Part shown: piece after piece, positions 1 through 12,194 of the stretch | How positions within the stretch are numbered: position 1 is the stretch's first letter | Layout of the letters: every line of letters starts with the position of its first letter | Assembly (NCBI GenBank): GCA_946406115.1 | Contig: OX291552.1 | Span: 1,426,001-1,490,000, forward strand | DNA length: 64,000 nt | Source: Apoda limacodes | Taxonomy: Eukaryota > Arthropoda > Insecta > Lepidoptera > Limacodidae | Direction: 5' to 3' | Program-made: the position numbers and the translations under genes | The notes under the pieces: model-generated | Told to the model about the DNA's origin: nothing | Seen by the model: only the letters and a program-made list of their open reading frames with translations | Database searches by the model: none

Positions 1-1033
1 TATATTTTTGCGATTAAATGTAGTGATAATAACTATTATACGAAATCTTCTAACTGTAGGTCATATAACACGACTTTATTTAATTTACTGTTTGCCATTT
101 TTAGGGTGCCGTAAAAGAAGCGAAAACTTAAAGCACAAAAGACATCGGTAAAACCATTAAATAATCAAAATGTTTTTAACAAAACTTATATGACCTTTTA
201 AAAACTATGTTATTTAATTATTATTAATCTGAATATTCATCTTTTAAACATGGTATAAAAGCCGTGTAAGTATCGTCAAAAGTTCTTATGCGAAACGTGT
301 ATATGACAATACGTTATGTAAGAGGGAAATTTACGACCTTCATATGATTATCATGTTGAAATCTATCTATAATCTTATAAAAATAATAAAAATTGTGACT
401 TGTATACGTTCATCTTGTAAGAATCGTTAAACTGTCGAAAAGTCCTAAAATATTATAAAATTTGATCGTGTAAACGTTTTCTGGACTGAATTAAATGACT
501 AAAGTATTTTACAACTAAACGTTTGTATAAAATAGTATAACACAATTCCTTGAAATTTTAGATACCACTAGATAACCTCTATATAACCAAATGTTCTTAA
601 GTCTCTATATTATAGGACAACCGTGCTAGTTGGATTAAAAATAATCTTTCAGTGTTGGATAGCCCATTTATCGAGGAAGGTTAAAGGCAATATATCATCA
701 CGCTAACACAAAAAGTAGCGGAGCACTAATGAAAAATGTTTCAAAATTGGTTTTTTTTTATCCTTTTGTAAGTTTCCGCTGCGTGCGCTGCGTAAACGGT
801 TAGAGTTTCGCAAAAATCATGTATGACAGAATTGTTCCCCTATAAAATTTCTAAAAAAGAGTTCGCGACAGCATATGTCTATATTTTTTTAAGGTTGGCT
901 CACTATAACCTTTTTTATGCTAACCATATTTGTTCTAAAATATTGCATTATTTGTGAAGGTGTTTTAATAAAGATGATATTAATTTTTATCCAAAAAATA
1001 CGTTATTCATTACAAGCATTTAATTTAAAAAAA
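1..1033. other. AT-rich non-coding stretch, no gene seen
   Basis: No reading frame here has coding character. The stretch is strongly AT-rich. A GC-richer patch at about 770-830 with alternating GCTGCG words resembles the edge of a dispersed insect repeat, but I cannot place it in a family. Confidence 0.5.
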
Positions 1034-1393
1034 ACGGGTTGCACTCCGGGAGTGCCGGCAGAAGTGAAAACATACTCGCTATTTACTTCCCATCACTTCT
1101 TATCCATATTTATTTATTAAAAATAATAACTTTTGTTTATTTACTTTTTTGACGTTGTATATTTGACAGCTCAATCCGTCATAGAATTAAAATCCCATAT
1201 CCAACCTCCCTGTACTACTCATAATCGCCATATACTAAAAATAAAAACTAACGTAATGTAAATAAAGGTCACATGTCCTAACGCGAGTGACATCTTACGA
1301 ATTTTCGATCAGGACACGTGACCTGACGCGAGTTTAACAGTTTTTACCCATCACAAAAAAAGTGCACAGCGCCGCTAAAGAAGTTTTCACTTC
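1034..1393 (+). mobile_element. MITE-like element, copy A (GAAGTGAAAAC family)
   Basis: The copy begins with CGGGTTGCACTCCGGGAGTG, runs into GAAGTGAAAACAT, and ends GTTTTCACTTC, the reverse complement of that 11-bp motif. Four more copies lie at 9292-9733, 9974-10332, 11843-12194 (reverse) and 60266-60628, aligning over about 360 bp. It has no coding capacity. The inverted termini and constant length suggest a non-autonomous DNA transposon. The leading block with its CACTCCGGGAGTG palindrome lies outside the terminal repeat but travels with it. Flanks are A-rich, so the target duplication is not clear. Confidence 0.75.
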
Positions 1394-1544
1394 AACAAAA
1401 TTGCCCTGTTCATCATTCGATTTCAATGAATATCTTAGGAGATATCGCAGTTTTAAAATTACGTGGCAGCAAAATAATTATCAAGTATTGCGCGCGCATT
1501 TATGATGTGCGAGGCCGGCGGGCAGTCATGAGGGGGAAGGGCGG

Positions 1545-2353
1545 TACGTATTATTTCAAAAATCAAAATCTTTTTGTTCAAATGGGTTACTAAGAACACT
1601 TTCGAATCGTCAAGTAAATTAACTACAACTAGCTTTACAAACTAATTACAATACTGTTTTATTGCGTGCATCCAAAAGAAATTTTTTGTAAAATCACAAA
1701 CGAAACATAATATTATAGTGTATCAACTAATAAATACATGTTTTGTATTGAAACACTCAATAAACAAGATTTACAATGTAAATAGTTTGATTTAAAAAAC
1801 AATCAAAATTTAGGTACTATTTTAATTGCCTATTGTTTTTCATAGGGGGGGCACCATGTAATGCGCTAAGTCTTAAATTACTCTGTGACGGGATTTAAAG
1901 TAACTCCCGAGAAAAAAATCATTTAACATATGATATGATATTACAGAGCAGCGTACATATACATATAAATATATACTAAGAATACAAAGGAGTTTATAAG
2001 AAGTTTGCAAGAGCAGACCAGCCTCCACAGGCGGCACCCGACGCACATGCCACCACCGCAAAGACACTTTGAGAGAGCATGATACACTTAAGCAACTCCA
2101 ATAAAACTTCGATTGTACTATATTCATATAACATATAATATTACACAGCAGACGTACATATATATATGTATATACATATACATATATATATATACACACA
2201 CACATATACACATACATACAGATTTACATTTTACAAATATGTAAATAAATAAATAAATAGGTATTCATAAACATATTAAAGATAATATAAAATACACATA
2301 CATGCACATTTTCATATATACACAAACAGACATATCTTATTACATATATATAA

Positions 2354-2394
<41 letters not shown>

Positions 2395-2660
2395 ATTTAA
2401 ATTAACTTATGGGTCCAATCTTATTCAATCCTCGTTCGGCCGCCCGATAGCGGCACGAGCGGGTGCACAACAGCCCGGCAACAAATGCACATCATTTAAA
2501 CTACTATCACTTCGGAAACTGTTACCAATCAGTCATGCAGGAATCAAGCCATCAAGTACACAATATCTATCCAAATAAGTATATACACACATACACGTAC
2601 GTACTCGTGCGCCACACCCCCACACATCCAGAACCCCACCAAAACCAGGCAACAAAAGGC
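1545..2660 (-). mobile_element. Dispersed retroelement family 'R', 5'-containing copy with an internal insert
   Basis: On the minus strand this matches 16600-17290 (+) and 39715-40130 (-). It shares a GC-rich 5' block near 2400-2470, an ACATATATGT-rich centre, the phrase CTCGGGAGTTAC, and a 3' tail reading ATTCGAAAGTGTTCTTA followed by an AAAAAGATTTTG run. No ORF is recognisable. Behaviour is SINE-like or that of a LINE 3' region. About 2000-2110 is a foreign GC-richer insert also found reversed at 51280-51330. Confidence 0.6.
2341..2388. repeat. TA-rich microsatellite
   Basis: A nearly uninterrupted TA dinucleotide run inside the AT-rich centre of the family R retroelement. Related TA/CA tracts lie at 2157-2220. 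Confidence 0.85.
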
Positions 2661-2679
2661 GGATTGCACATATAATATC

Positions 2680-4591
2680 CCATTCAAAACAACTGAACAT
2701 CTAAACTCAAGTCCAATCTTAGCAGAAAAATTATTAAAAGCTAGTGTTCCTGAATGTAACGTTCCCTTTGTATTTAAAAACATTAGTCCTACAGATATCA
2801 TTAATACATTTAAAACATTAGAAATTAAAAACACCACAGACCTTTGGGGACTTTCTGTAAAAACTATAAATTCAATTATTCATGTTATAGCACAACCCTT
2901 AGCCATTATATTTAATAGTTGTGTTGATAGTGGTGTGTTTCCTGATGAGATGAAACTTAGCAAAGTTATACCTCTTTTTAAATCAGGTAGTTCAACAGAT
3001 CCTAATAATTTTCGGCCTATTTCAATACTACCTATACTCAGTAAAGTTTTTGAAAAAATCATACTTTGTCAAATGTTAAGCCATTTCTGTATTAATGAGC
3101 TACTTAGTAGTAAACAGTTTGGCTTTATGAAAGGCCGTTCCACAACCGATGCAGGAGTGGCACTATTAAAAAATATATATAACGCCTGGGAGGATTCGCA
3201 TGACGCCCTTGGAGTGTTTTGTGATTTATCTAAGGCATTTGACTGTGTTCAACATGAAAATCTCATCAGGAAGCTACATCACTATGGTATTAGAGGCAAA
3301 GCTCTCGACCTTTTGACATCCTATATGAGTAGGAGAGTACAGAAAATAGATGTCAACGGTGAAAGATCTCCGGGATCAGCAGTCACTATAGGAGTCCCTC
3401 AGGGCTCAATTTTAGGTCCTTTTCTATTTCTTATTTACATTAACGATCTCCCATATAATGTAAAAAACCATGACATTGTCTTATTTGCTGATGACACCTC
3501 TTTGCTTTTTAAAGTTAAGAGACGACAGACATGTTATAATGAATTAAATGATGCCCTTTCTAAAATTGTAAATTGGTTTAACGCTAATAATTTGTTACTT
3601 AATGAAAAAAAAAACCAAATGTGTTAAATTTACATTACCAAATGTTAGTCAGAGACAGACATGTATTAATATTAATGGCGAGCAATTAGAACTTGTTTAT
3701 TCAACAGTCTTTCTTGGCATAACGCTGGACTCCAAACTTCAATGGGGTCCTCATATTCTTAACCTAGCCAAAAAACTTAGCTCTGCTGTGTATGCGATCA
3801 AGAAAATAAGACAATTGACCGATGTCGACACTGCAAAAATAGTATATTTTAGCTATTTCCATAGTTTAATGACATATGGTATCCTATTGTGGGGTAGCGC
3901 TGCTGATGTAAATACAATATTTTTGTTACAAAAAAGGGCAATTCGTGCTATTTATAAATTAGGATCTAGGATATCTCTGAGGGATAGGTTTAGGGAAGTA
4001 AAAATTTTAACTTTAGTGTCGCAGTATATATATGAAAATCTTTTATATGTACATAAAAATATCAATAGTTTCAGCAAGAAAAGTGACGTTCACAAAGTAA
4101 ATACTAGAAGTAAAAATAAGCTGTTGGTGCATGATACACGTCTACACAAAATAAGTAACTCTTTTATGGGGCAATGTATACACTTTTACAACAAAGTTCC
4201 CAATAAAATTCAAAATCTATCAATAAGTAAATTTAAATCTTTTATCAAGCAGGTACTTTGTAAAAAGGCATATTACAATATTTCAGACTATGTTAATGAT
4301 AAAAATCCTTGGGACTGATGATGCTCAATTACAGGATGCATAGGTATCATAAAATTGTACGACTAAAAATCTTTTATTTAAAACATTAATTGTATTTTAG
4401 TTTATTTAAGTGTTTTTAAAAGAGTAACTATCGAGTTTCTTGCCGGATTCTTCTCGGTAGAAATCAACAACATTGTGAACCGGCGGGAAGGTGGGAGGGT
4501 TCAAAAAATAATATTTTATAACTTTGACGATTCAAAAGTGATTGTAAAATCCTTATTTGAATAAACCATTTTGACTTTGACTTTGACTTTG
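2680..4591 (+). mobile_element. Non-LTR retrotransposon, family A copy 1 (5'-truncated LINE)
   Basis: This is a 5'-truncated LINE: the endonuclease region is missing, the reverse transcriptase and C-terminal region are present, and the 3' end is a GACTTT hexamer array at 4571-4591 preceded by GAATAAACC. The same tail closes the copy at 10388-10714. The clade is uncertain (CR1/Jockey-like). Other copies are at 4736-6045 (-), 10388-10714 (+) and 36090-36617 (-). Confidence 0.85.
2935..4318 (+). pseudogene. LINE family A reverse transcriptase, single frameshift
   Basis: The reading frame encodes an RNA-directed DNA polymerase that would copy LINE RNA at the target site. Visible RT motifs in order are FCDLSKAFD (palm motif A), GVPQGSILGPFLF (motif B) and LFADDTSLL (catalytic FADD variant of YADD, near 3482). 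The C-terminal part has the LLWGSAAD and LQKRAIRAIYKL stretches shared by all copies. Coding similarity extends upstream to about 2700. The only lesion seen is a 1-nt frame change at the run of ten A at 3605-3614, between LLNEKK and KTKCVKF. This is either a recent mutation or a homopolymer sequencing error. The stop at 4316-4318 is natural. Confidence 0.85.
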
Positions 4592-4735
4592 TGCATCCCC
4601 TGGTAACTCGCCACCAACCACTATAAAGTTAACAACAGAGAAATAACATCGCTACCTAGCTTGGTCTTTAGAATGCTCCTTTAACTTATGAATCCTAAAT
4701 TATTTAAGTTTTGAATAGAAAACCTAACATTTATT

Positions 4736-6045
4736 GTGTGTGATACTAGGCCATACAATTTTGTCATTCAAATATTCATCTGCATTATAATATGCTTTCT
4801 TACATAGCAGATGTTTAATATAAAATTTAAACTGTTTGTCACCTAAGTTAAGAATTCGTATTATAAAATTTTACACCGCTTCCCATAAATGATTTGTTGG
4901 CTCTAGTAAGCCTAAACTTTGGCATAGCAAGTTTATTTTTACTTCTCGTATTTAAGTTGTGCTTATCACTGTTCCTCGAAAATTGGGATATATTTTTACG
5001 GACAAACATAATATTTTCATAGATATATTGACACGGTACCGTTAGAATATTTATTTCTTTAAAAACATCCCTGAGAGAATCTCGGCTACCTAGCTTATTA
5101 ATGCTTCGTACTGCCCTTTTTTGTAATATAAATATGGTTTCAATATCCGCAGCAGAACCCCATAGCAAAATACCATAAGATATGAAACTGTGGAAATAAG
5201 CAAAGTAAACAAGTCTTGCTGTGGTTATGTTAGTCAATTGCCTGATTTTTCTCACCGCAAAAGCAGCAGAACTAAGTTTACCTGCTAGTACTGTAATTTG
5301 TGGACCCCACTGCAATTTTGAGTCAATAGTTATACCTAAAAAGACCGTTTTATCAACTAATTCAAATTTTTCATTATTTAATACCAGATTTCTATTAATT
5401 TGGATTACATTGGGTAGTGAAAACTTAATGCATTTTGTTTTATTTGCATTAAGTACAAGATTATTAACAGTAAACCAGTTTGAAATTTTTATAAGTTGTC
5501 TATTTATGACGTTCGAATTGTTGTGTTTCCTGTTCACTTTAAACAATAATGAAGTGTCATCCGCAAATAATACTATCTCTGTAAACCTTTGCACCATAAA
5601 GGGTAAGTCATTTATATATACTAAAAACAAGAAAGGCCCTAATATTGACCCTTGTGGTACACCTAATTTCACTACAAATCCCTAAGATTTAGCACCATTT
5701 ATTACCACTTTTTGAATTCTATTGCTTAAGTATGATTCTACAAGTTCAGGAGATTTATTTCTAACACCATAATATTTTAATTTAGCTAACAACGTTTGAT
5801 GATCCACACAATCAAACGCCTTCGATAAGTCGCAAAAAACGCCAACTACATCATGGGAACTCTCCCATGCCGCGAGAATGTGCTTCAAAAGCAAGGCTCT
5901 AGCATCAGTAGTTGAGCGTCCCCTGGTAAAACCGAATTGTCGATCATGTAAAAGTCCCTGTTTATAAAAATGTGAAAGAAATTGATTTTGTAAGATTTTT
6001 TCAAATATCTTATTTAAAAATATTTTACCTTCTGTGTTTTTTTTA
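4736..6045 (-). mobile_element. Non-LTR retrotransposon, family A copy 2 (reverse)
   Basis: An antisense copy of the family A LINE. RT motifs FCDLSKAFD, GVPQGSILGPFLF and LFADDTSLL are all readable on the minus strand. A single in-frame TAG near 5682 splits the RT just before the GVPQG motif, and a frame change near 4860 cuts off the last 40 or so codons, which continue in another frame to about 4736. It lacks the GACTTT tail. It is more diverged than copy 1, so it is an older insertion or another subfamily. It is non-functional as it stands. Confidence 0.8.
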
Positions 6046-6059
6046 TAATTGAGGAGTTG

Positions 6060-6502
6060 CCGTAAGAATTCTATGCCGATAATCAAATTTAGGGCGGGCG
6101 AAGCCGCTGGCAAAAGCTAGTTGATGGTATAAGCGCAAATTTAAGAAAGCTGCATTTTCGAGATTTGTTTCCGGGTTGGAGTTGTGCCCGTGCGTGACGT
6201 CGTCTGTGCGATGACGGCAACGGAGCTATATCTGCGGCAGACCCATATTTATCTAGGTACACATATATATTATGTATATAAAAATTTATTCCTGTTTCCC
6301 TTGGTCACACCATCACTTCCGAACGACTGCACCAAATTAGATACTTATTGCTTTTTGTTGTGCTCGTTATTGTTAGGGCAAGGTTGATAAATTGCGCTCA
6401 CGCCGGGTAATTCTTCTGTGAATTATTACAACTCTTTCACAATAGGTGACGCGTCAGTTTTTGAAAAAAAAAGGAACTACGTTCACGAGGTCAGCTAGTA
6501 AA
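6060..6502 (-). mobile_element. RTE-like repeat remnant
   Basis: On the minus strand it opens with ACTAGCTGACCTCGTGAACG at about 6502 and closes near 6070 with CTAGCTTTTGCCAGCGGC. Both are hallmark edge phrases of abundant RTE-like elements in insect genomes (from memory). The interior has no recognisable ORF. Boundaries are approximate, and it abuts the end of the neighbouring LINE A copy. Confidence 0.45.
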
Positions 6503-8250
6503 TTAAAAATATGTAATTATACAGCAATAAAAAAAAATTGATATTCTGTTACAAGTTGCAATGTATGGTGTTTGGTTTGGGTTTTTTTCCTCTGCTCGTT
6601 TTTGATGTTGTGTGTAAAAGATCCGTCATGTGTCGTTATGTGAAGATGAAGACCGACCAAAAGTAGCAGGAGCAATGTTGGCAGTCCGGTAATTTGAAAC
6701 TCGGTCAGCTAGCTATAAAGTATCTTATTTCTTGAACCAATATAATATAATTACCAATTAAACACATCAATATAATGTTACAAGTCAGACCGAGCTCCAG
6801 CAGGTACATTATAGTCGCGTCGTGTCAGAGTATGTACTTATATGTAGGTACTGTAGCGTGATCACCTCACCTGGACACCTGGACACCTGGACTGCAGACT
6901 GCCGAGGAGATCGAGGCTAAGACGGAGATATCTAACATTTCCTGTAGGGCGAAACGCAACCTTCTGGACGGCGCTGCGGTGAAGACGACACGTAAAGTTT
7001 TCATACAAATGTTTGCATTATTATGTAAGATATATGTATATACCGATATACCAGTCTCTCGTCACCCTCGGAAACAGACTGTACCGGTGTGGTACCGGGA
7101 AACGAACTAGTATCCAATTAAGTACATGTCGGCATAGTTTATCTGGTTTGGTCTGCGGTGGCGACGATGATGCGTGACCCTGAGAGAGACGCTAATCACA
7201 CTTCTCAGCACCATCAATTGATCTGTGTTGGTGAAATAGTCATACATTAAAATTGTTAAATGTGGACACCGACGAAATACCTATACCAATCAATAGAAAT
7301 ATGTAATTTGTTTTAATATAAGCGTGTACCCAGCCTATTGACCCGAGACATTACGCAACAGGGCCAGGGTTAGACCCGAGAACTCCGTGCACCTTGATTG
7401 AACGAACGACGGTGTATCTATACACATGTAGTATAGGTGTGTTTCTGCGTAACTGAACTCTACTAGGAGTTCATGCATAGTCCATCCCACCAACGTCCAT
7501 ACAACCAAACCCGCAGTAGACTATAGTAACCGTTATCAGTTGAATGCACGTAAATAAAAACTTTTAACTAATAATCTTTGCTTAAAAAATATTTTAAATT
7601 TTCTTTAAAGATCGTTCTACAATCATAAATATTATATCTATTTATAGTATAATTTTAGGAACATGAGCGATTTCCTATCTAGTAAACGCCTTCGACCTAA
7701 TTACATAGAGTTCCCAGGCGCGCCCGGCCCGGCCCGGCCTGGCCTGGCCGGGTGGACTAGTTTCAGTTCATGTGGTTAGATTCTAATAAGATCACGTAGT
7801 TCTATTATTAGGACAATTCCTACACCACACATTATTGAAATCCGATAAACCTGAACCCATTGTCGGATCGGCCTCATTTTGGTTCTCCGGCATCACTGCG
7901 TAACTGCCGACACTCGCAGTCGCACTTGCAGGCGGTCATCCTACGAGTGCTAACTAATTATAACTTTATGAGATTTCGCTGAGCCGCTCAGCGGATGAAC
8001 CAAGTGCGGAAACGGGATGATAAAAATAGTGGGAGTGTGCCCCCCCCCCGCCCCCCAACGCGTCCCGCTACCTCGGGTACGGATAAGCGCCTGTCGCTCA
8101 CAAGGTCTCTCCAACTATCATAGTTTTCTAAACGTATTCTAGGGAAGCCCAAACTAATTCTTTGACAAAATATTATAATATTTATATTCAAATATTAAAA
8201 AGATATCTGAAATCCATTGACCCTATGAATTCAGATGACTGAGGTGGAGT
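6503..8250. other. Intergenic stretch, no gene seen
   Basis: No supported coding region. A short GC-rich slippage tract of CCCGG/CCTGG words lies at 7722-7752 and a C-run at 8041-8050. Small ORFs here show no family resemblance. Confidence 0.5.
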
Positions 8251-8254
8251 TTTT

Positions 8255-8620
8255 CTTTATTTTAACCGACTTCAAAAAAGGAGGAGGTTATATGTTCGAC
8301 GGGTATATTTTTTTTTATGTATGTCCACCGATTTCTCCGTCAATTATGGACACATTTCAAAAAATATTTTTTTATTCGAAAGACTGAAACCGGATTTAAA
8401 GCTTACACTTTAGGAAATCAAAAAAAAAATGTTAATTTGGAACTTGTGAAACGCACCTTTTATGTCGATGATTGTATAAAAATTTGTTACGAGTAGGTAT
8501 CGATGTTTTTAGTGTGCGAGAAAAAAAGCAATTCGTCACTCAAAAGTAAAAAACAAAAACTATTCAAAAAAAAAAGCAACCGGCTTTGAAGTTGGCGTCT
8601 ATGTACCTAAGTTTATAACA
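8255..8620. repeat. Dispersed repeat bounded by CCGACTTCAAAAAAGGAGG and CCGGCTTTGAAG
   Basis: It begins TTTTAACCGACTTC and ends AACCGGCTTTGAAGTTGGCG. The two ends are roughly inverted relative to each other. The end block recurs at 61635-61735, also followed by GTGTCTATGTACCTAA. It is non-coding. I read it as a common insect dispersed repeat of unknown class. Confidence 0.45.
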
Positions 8621-8625
8621 AACTT

Positions 8626-9290
8626 CACTTTCACGACATCAACTTCAAATTGTAATTTAGATCAGATTTTTGGAAATAAGTAATTATTTTTACCTTTTTA
8701 CTGCATCTTTTTAAAGCAGGTTTTTTACTTTGTTTTAAAGTTTTTTTATCCAGGTATTGTGGTATTTATTTAACAAAATAATAACACGGATGATACAGAT
8801 ATCGTTGAAAAGGGCAAGTTCCTTCCAAAACGGGACATATGGCTATGAAAATGAAATTTTCTTCATACTACTGGTTCAAGATGTTTGTTTTCTACTGAGA
8901 AAAGCGGGCAAAAAACTCTTACTTATTCTTTTAAGAAAATATTACCAGCTACTAGATAGTATAAAACGAAGTCGCTTTCCGCCCGCGCCCTCTGTACCGA
9001 TGTACCGATGTTCGCGCAACGGATTTTAATGCGGTATTCATCAATAGATAGTGATTCAAGAGAAATCAATATAAGTATAGTTTAATATTATTTTGTGTTA
9101 ATTTGTTGAAATATGACGATAATTGTTCATGATGTCGGAAAAATCGTACCAACTGGGACCTTTAAATGATGTGAGCTGGTTAATAGTTCAATTCATTTCT
9201 AACAGACGGCGGTGTTTGTTGGCTTATCGTCAAAAAACATGTCCAGATTATGTAAGTATCTAATAGCAATCCTGCAAAATATAAAATAAA
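8626..9290. other. Non-coding stretch, nothing recognised
   Basis: AT-rich. One 90-codon open frame (8757-9029) has no recognisable similarity and is not called a gene. Confidence 0.45.
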
Positions 9291-9291
9291 A

Positions 9292-9733
9292 ACGGGTTGC
9301 ACTCCAGTAGTGCCGGCAGAAGTGAAAACATACAACATGGATATGACATTCTAACATGTGTAATCCGCACTTTCATCGTTTTCATCAACCCAATTTACTC
9401 TTAATTTTTTTTTCGTCCTATAGAGTTTAATATTTTTTACCCATCACAAAAAAAGATCACACCGCCGCTAATGACGTTTTCACTTCAAAAATATAATAGG
9501 CCTGGCATTATGGTTTCTGTCTTACGAATTTTTATGGCGTGGCATTATGGTTACCGTCTTACGAATTTTCGATCAGCCTGCACGAGTTTATTATTTTTTA
9601 TCCATCACAAATATTTTTCATGGCGTTGTATTATGGATTCCGTCTTACGAATTTTCGATCAGCCTGCGCGAGTTAATCATTTTTTACCCATCACAAAAAA
9701 AGTGCACAGCGCCGCTAAAGAAGTTTTCACTTC
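9292..9733 (+). mobile_element. MITE-like element, copy B, internally rearranged
   Basis: It shares the CGGGTTGCACTCC start and GTTTTCACTTC end with copy A. Its centre is replaced by repeated modules of about 86 bp, each containing TCTTACGAATTTTCGATCAG and ACCCATCACAAA. An internal GTTTTCACTTC at about 9476 suggests a fused or nested pair of copies. Confidence 0.65.
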
Positions 9734-9973
9734 AAAAAAAACATTTATTAAATGTACAAAAATACAGATAAAAATAAATTTTTGAAAAACGAAACTGATC
9801 TTTACCAGCCTCATTCATCCTTATTGTTGGAGCCTGCAGCACGGCCTACCCTCACCGAGGGCGATTTGGGCCATAGTCCACACGCGGGCCCATGCAGGGT
9901 GTACACTTCTTATGCGTATCAGGTTGTTTTCGATAATTTTCGTCACCGAGAAGCCAGTGTATTAAAAAAACAA
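9734..9973. other. Spacer between two MITE copies with a GC-rich retroelement-like piece
   Basis: The 9815-9900 segment (CTCACCGAGGGCGATTTGGG and following) is GC-rich relative to its flanks and resembles dispersed retroelement sequence. No gene is supported. Confidence 0.3.
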
Positions 9974-10332
9974 CGGGTTGCACTCCGGGAGTGCCGGCAG
10001 AAGTGGAAACATACTCGCTATTTACTTCCCATCACTTCTTATCCATATTTATTTATTAAAAATAATAACTTTTGTTTATTTACTTTTTTGACGTTGTATA
10101 TTTGACAGCTCAATCTGTCATAGAATTAAAATCCCATATCCAACTTCCCTGTACTACTCATAATCGCCATATACTAAAAATAAAAACTAACCTAATGTAA
10201 ATAAAGGTCACGTGTCCTAACGCGAGTGACATCTTACGAATTTTCGATCAGGACACGTGACCTGACGCGAGTTTAACAGTTTTTACCCATCACAAAAATA
10301 GTGCACAGCGCCGCTAAAGAAGTTTTCACTTC
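9974..10332 (+). mobile_element. MITE-like element, copy C
   Basis: Nearly identical in length and content to copy A. It shows the same CGGGTTGCACTCC start, the same central CATCTTACGAATTTTCGATC phrase and the same GTTTTCACTTC end. It lies about 240 bp from copy B in the same orientation. Confidence 0.75.
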
Positions 10333-10387
10333 AATAAATAATATTTGAGAAATTAAGAAAAATACTCATTGGTATGAGCTCGAAACT

Positions 10388-10714
10388 TCGACCCTTGAAA
10401 ATAAGACAATTGACCGATGTCGACACTGCAAAAATAGTATATTTGTGTATACTATTGTGGGGTAGCGCTGCTGATGTAAATACAATATTTTTGTTACAAA
10501 AAAGGGGAATTCGTGCTATTTATAAATTAGGATCTAGGATATCTCTGAAGGATAGGTTTAGGCAAGTAAATATTTTAACTTGAGCGTCGCAGTACATATA
10601 TGAAAATCTTTTATATGTACATAAAAATATCAACAAATAATATTTCTTAACTTTGACGATTCAAAAGTGATTGTAAAATCCTTATTTGAATAAAACTTTT
10701 TGACTTTGACTTTG
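10388..10714 (+). mobile_element. Non-LTR retrotransposon, family A copy 3 (fragment with deletions)
   Basis: A short piece of the family A RT C-terminal region (KIRQLTDVDTAKIVYL, then LLWGSAADVNTIF) closely matches copy 1, but about ten codons between these phrases are deleted and a stop occurs at 10579. A further deletion removes the C-terminus. The 3' end with CTTTGACGATTCAAAAG and the GACTTT tail is kept to 10714. Confidence 0.75.
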
Positions 10715-11290
10715 AAACGGGAGGCAGCCACCGAAACCACTCTGCCACCACACTCAGAAATAAACACTTACACAATATTACCTCCAACAAGTTATTAAAA
10801 GAATCATACCTGTGTTACTTTTCTAAAATTTGGTCTGTTGGTAAAAACTAGCTTGAATTTAAATTGGGCTTGAATTACATCCCAAGTCAAGTGAAATAAA
10901 TGCATCGTGTAAGTGTATATAATTGCCTGTTAAAATTTTAGAATTTATTTTACCTATTAAGTAGGAAACATTGTAGTAGTACCATAAAACAGAAATTGTC
11001 ATATAAATCCATTTTATAACGTTCCATGTTCCATGTAACTGAAATTTTAGGATTTTCTACACAGAACTTGGCACCCATATTTAGATCTCAATTCTTTTGT
11101 CGGCCAAGTGGTCAACGACGTATATTTGTAATATTAAACTTGGCTTTTATTTCACATTTATGTTTTTGATTGGATATCATTACTTTTTGTGCAGAAATTA
11201 TGAGTAGGTATTCATCTTAATACATTGTTATTTGTAAAATTACTCTATTTTCCTGCGTTTACGCTGTATAGTTTTCTTGTTTGTGCCTTA

Positions 11291-11475
11291 GCTTTGTACC
11301 ATGTTGCCCGCCCACGCCCACGCTGAAGCTTTGTACCATGTTGCCCGCCCACGCCCACGCTGTAGCTTTGTACCATGTTGCCCGCCCATGCCCACGCTGT
11401 AGCTTTGTACCATGTTGCCCACCCACGCCCACGCTGTAGCTTTGTACCATGTTGCCCGCCCACGCCCACGCTGTA
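11291..11475. repeat. 37-bp minisatellite, 5 copies
   Basis: Five head-to-tail units start at 11291, 11328, 11365, 11402 and 11439, each beginning GCTTTGTACCATGTTGCCC. Units differ by single bases. The period is not a multiple of three, so the open frames it creates on the minus strand are incidental. Confidence 0.9.
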
Positions 11476-11842
11476 GCGAATTAAGCCGGCGTAAAACCTA
11501 ATGACCTGAACAGTCTTAACTAGAAAGAGAAACTGCCTGTACCTGTACCTGTACCCAGAGCCTCGCGATCGAAGGGCCCCCCTTGAAGATCACTAAACGA
11601 TAACCGATATTTATTACCGAAAAAGATTCAAATGATTATGACTGACTATACAATACCTTATGAGTAGAAGCTGCTTTACTCTCGCCCGACAATCAGGCTT
11701 TCCTATTTCAGCATGCTTCGATAAATATCTATTTCAATCAATTGTTATTGTATCCATACATACATACATACAATTACAATTCAATGGTATACTAAGTACC
11801 TAAACTGTTTTTAAAAATAAATCATCATTGAACAATTTTTTT

Positions 11843-12194
11843 GAAGTGAAAACTTCTTTAGCGGCGCTGTGCACTGTGATGGGTAAAAACTGTTCTCTCG
11901 CGTCAGGACACGTGTCCTGATCGAAAATTCGTAAGATGTCACTCGCGTTAGGACAAGTGACCTTTATTTACATTAGGTTAGTTTTTATTTTTAGTATATG
12001 GCGATTATGAGTAGTACAGGGAGGTTGGATATGGGATTTTAATTCTATGACAGATTGAGCTGTCAAATATACAACGTCAAAAAAGTAAATAAACAAAAGT
12101 TATTATTTTTAATAAATAAATATGGATAAGAAGTGATGGGAAGTAAATAGCGAGTATGTTTTCACTTCTGCCGGCACTCCCGGAGTGCAAACCG
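11843..12194 (-). mobile_element. MITE-like element, copy D (reverse)
   Basis: A reverse-complement copy of the same family. It starts GAAGTGAAAACTTC and ends with CTTCTGCCGGCACTCCCGGA then GTGCAAACCG. Internal order matches copies A and C. It is non-coding. Confidence 0.75.

Noticed and set aside
11245..11469. Minus-strand repetitive protein over the 37-bp minisatellite
   Set aside because: Frame changes with each unit, and no splice or start support.
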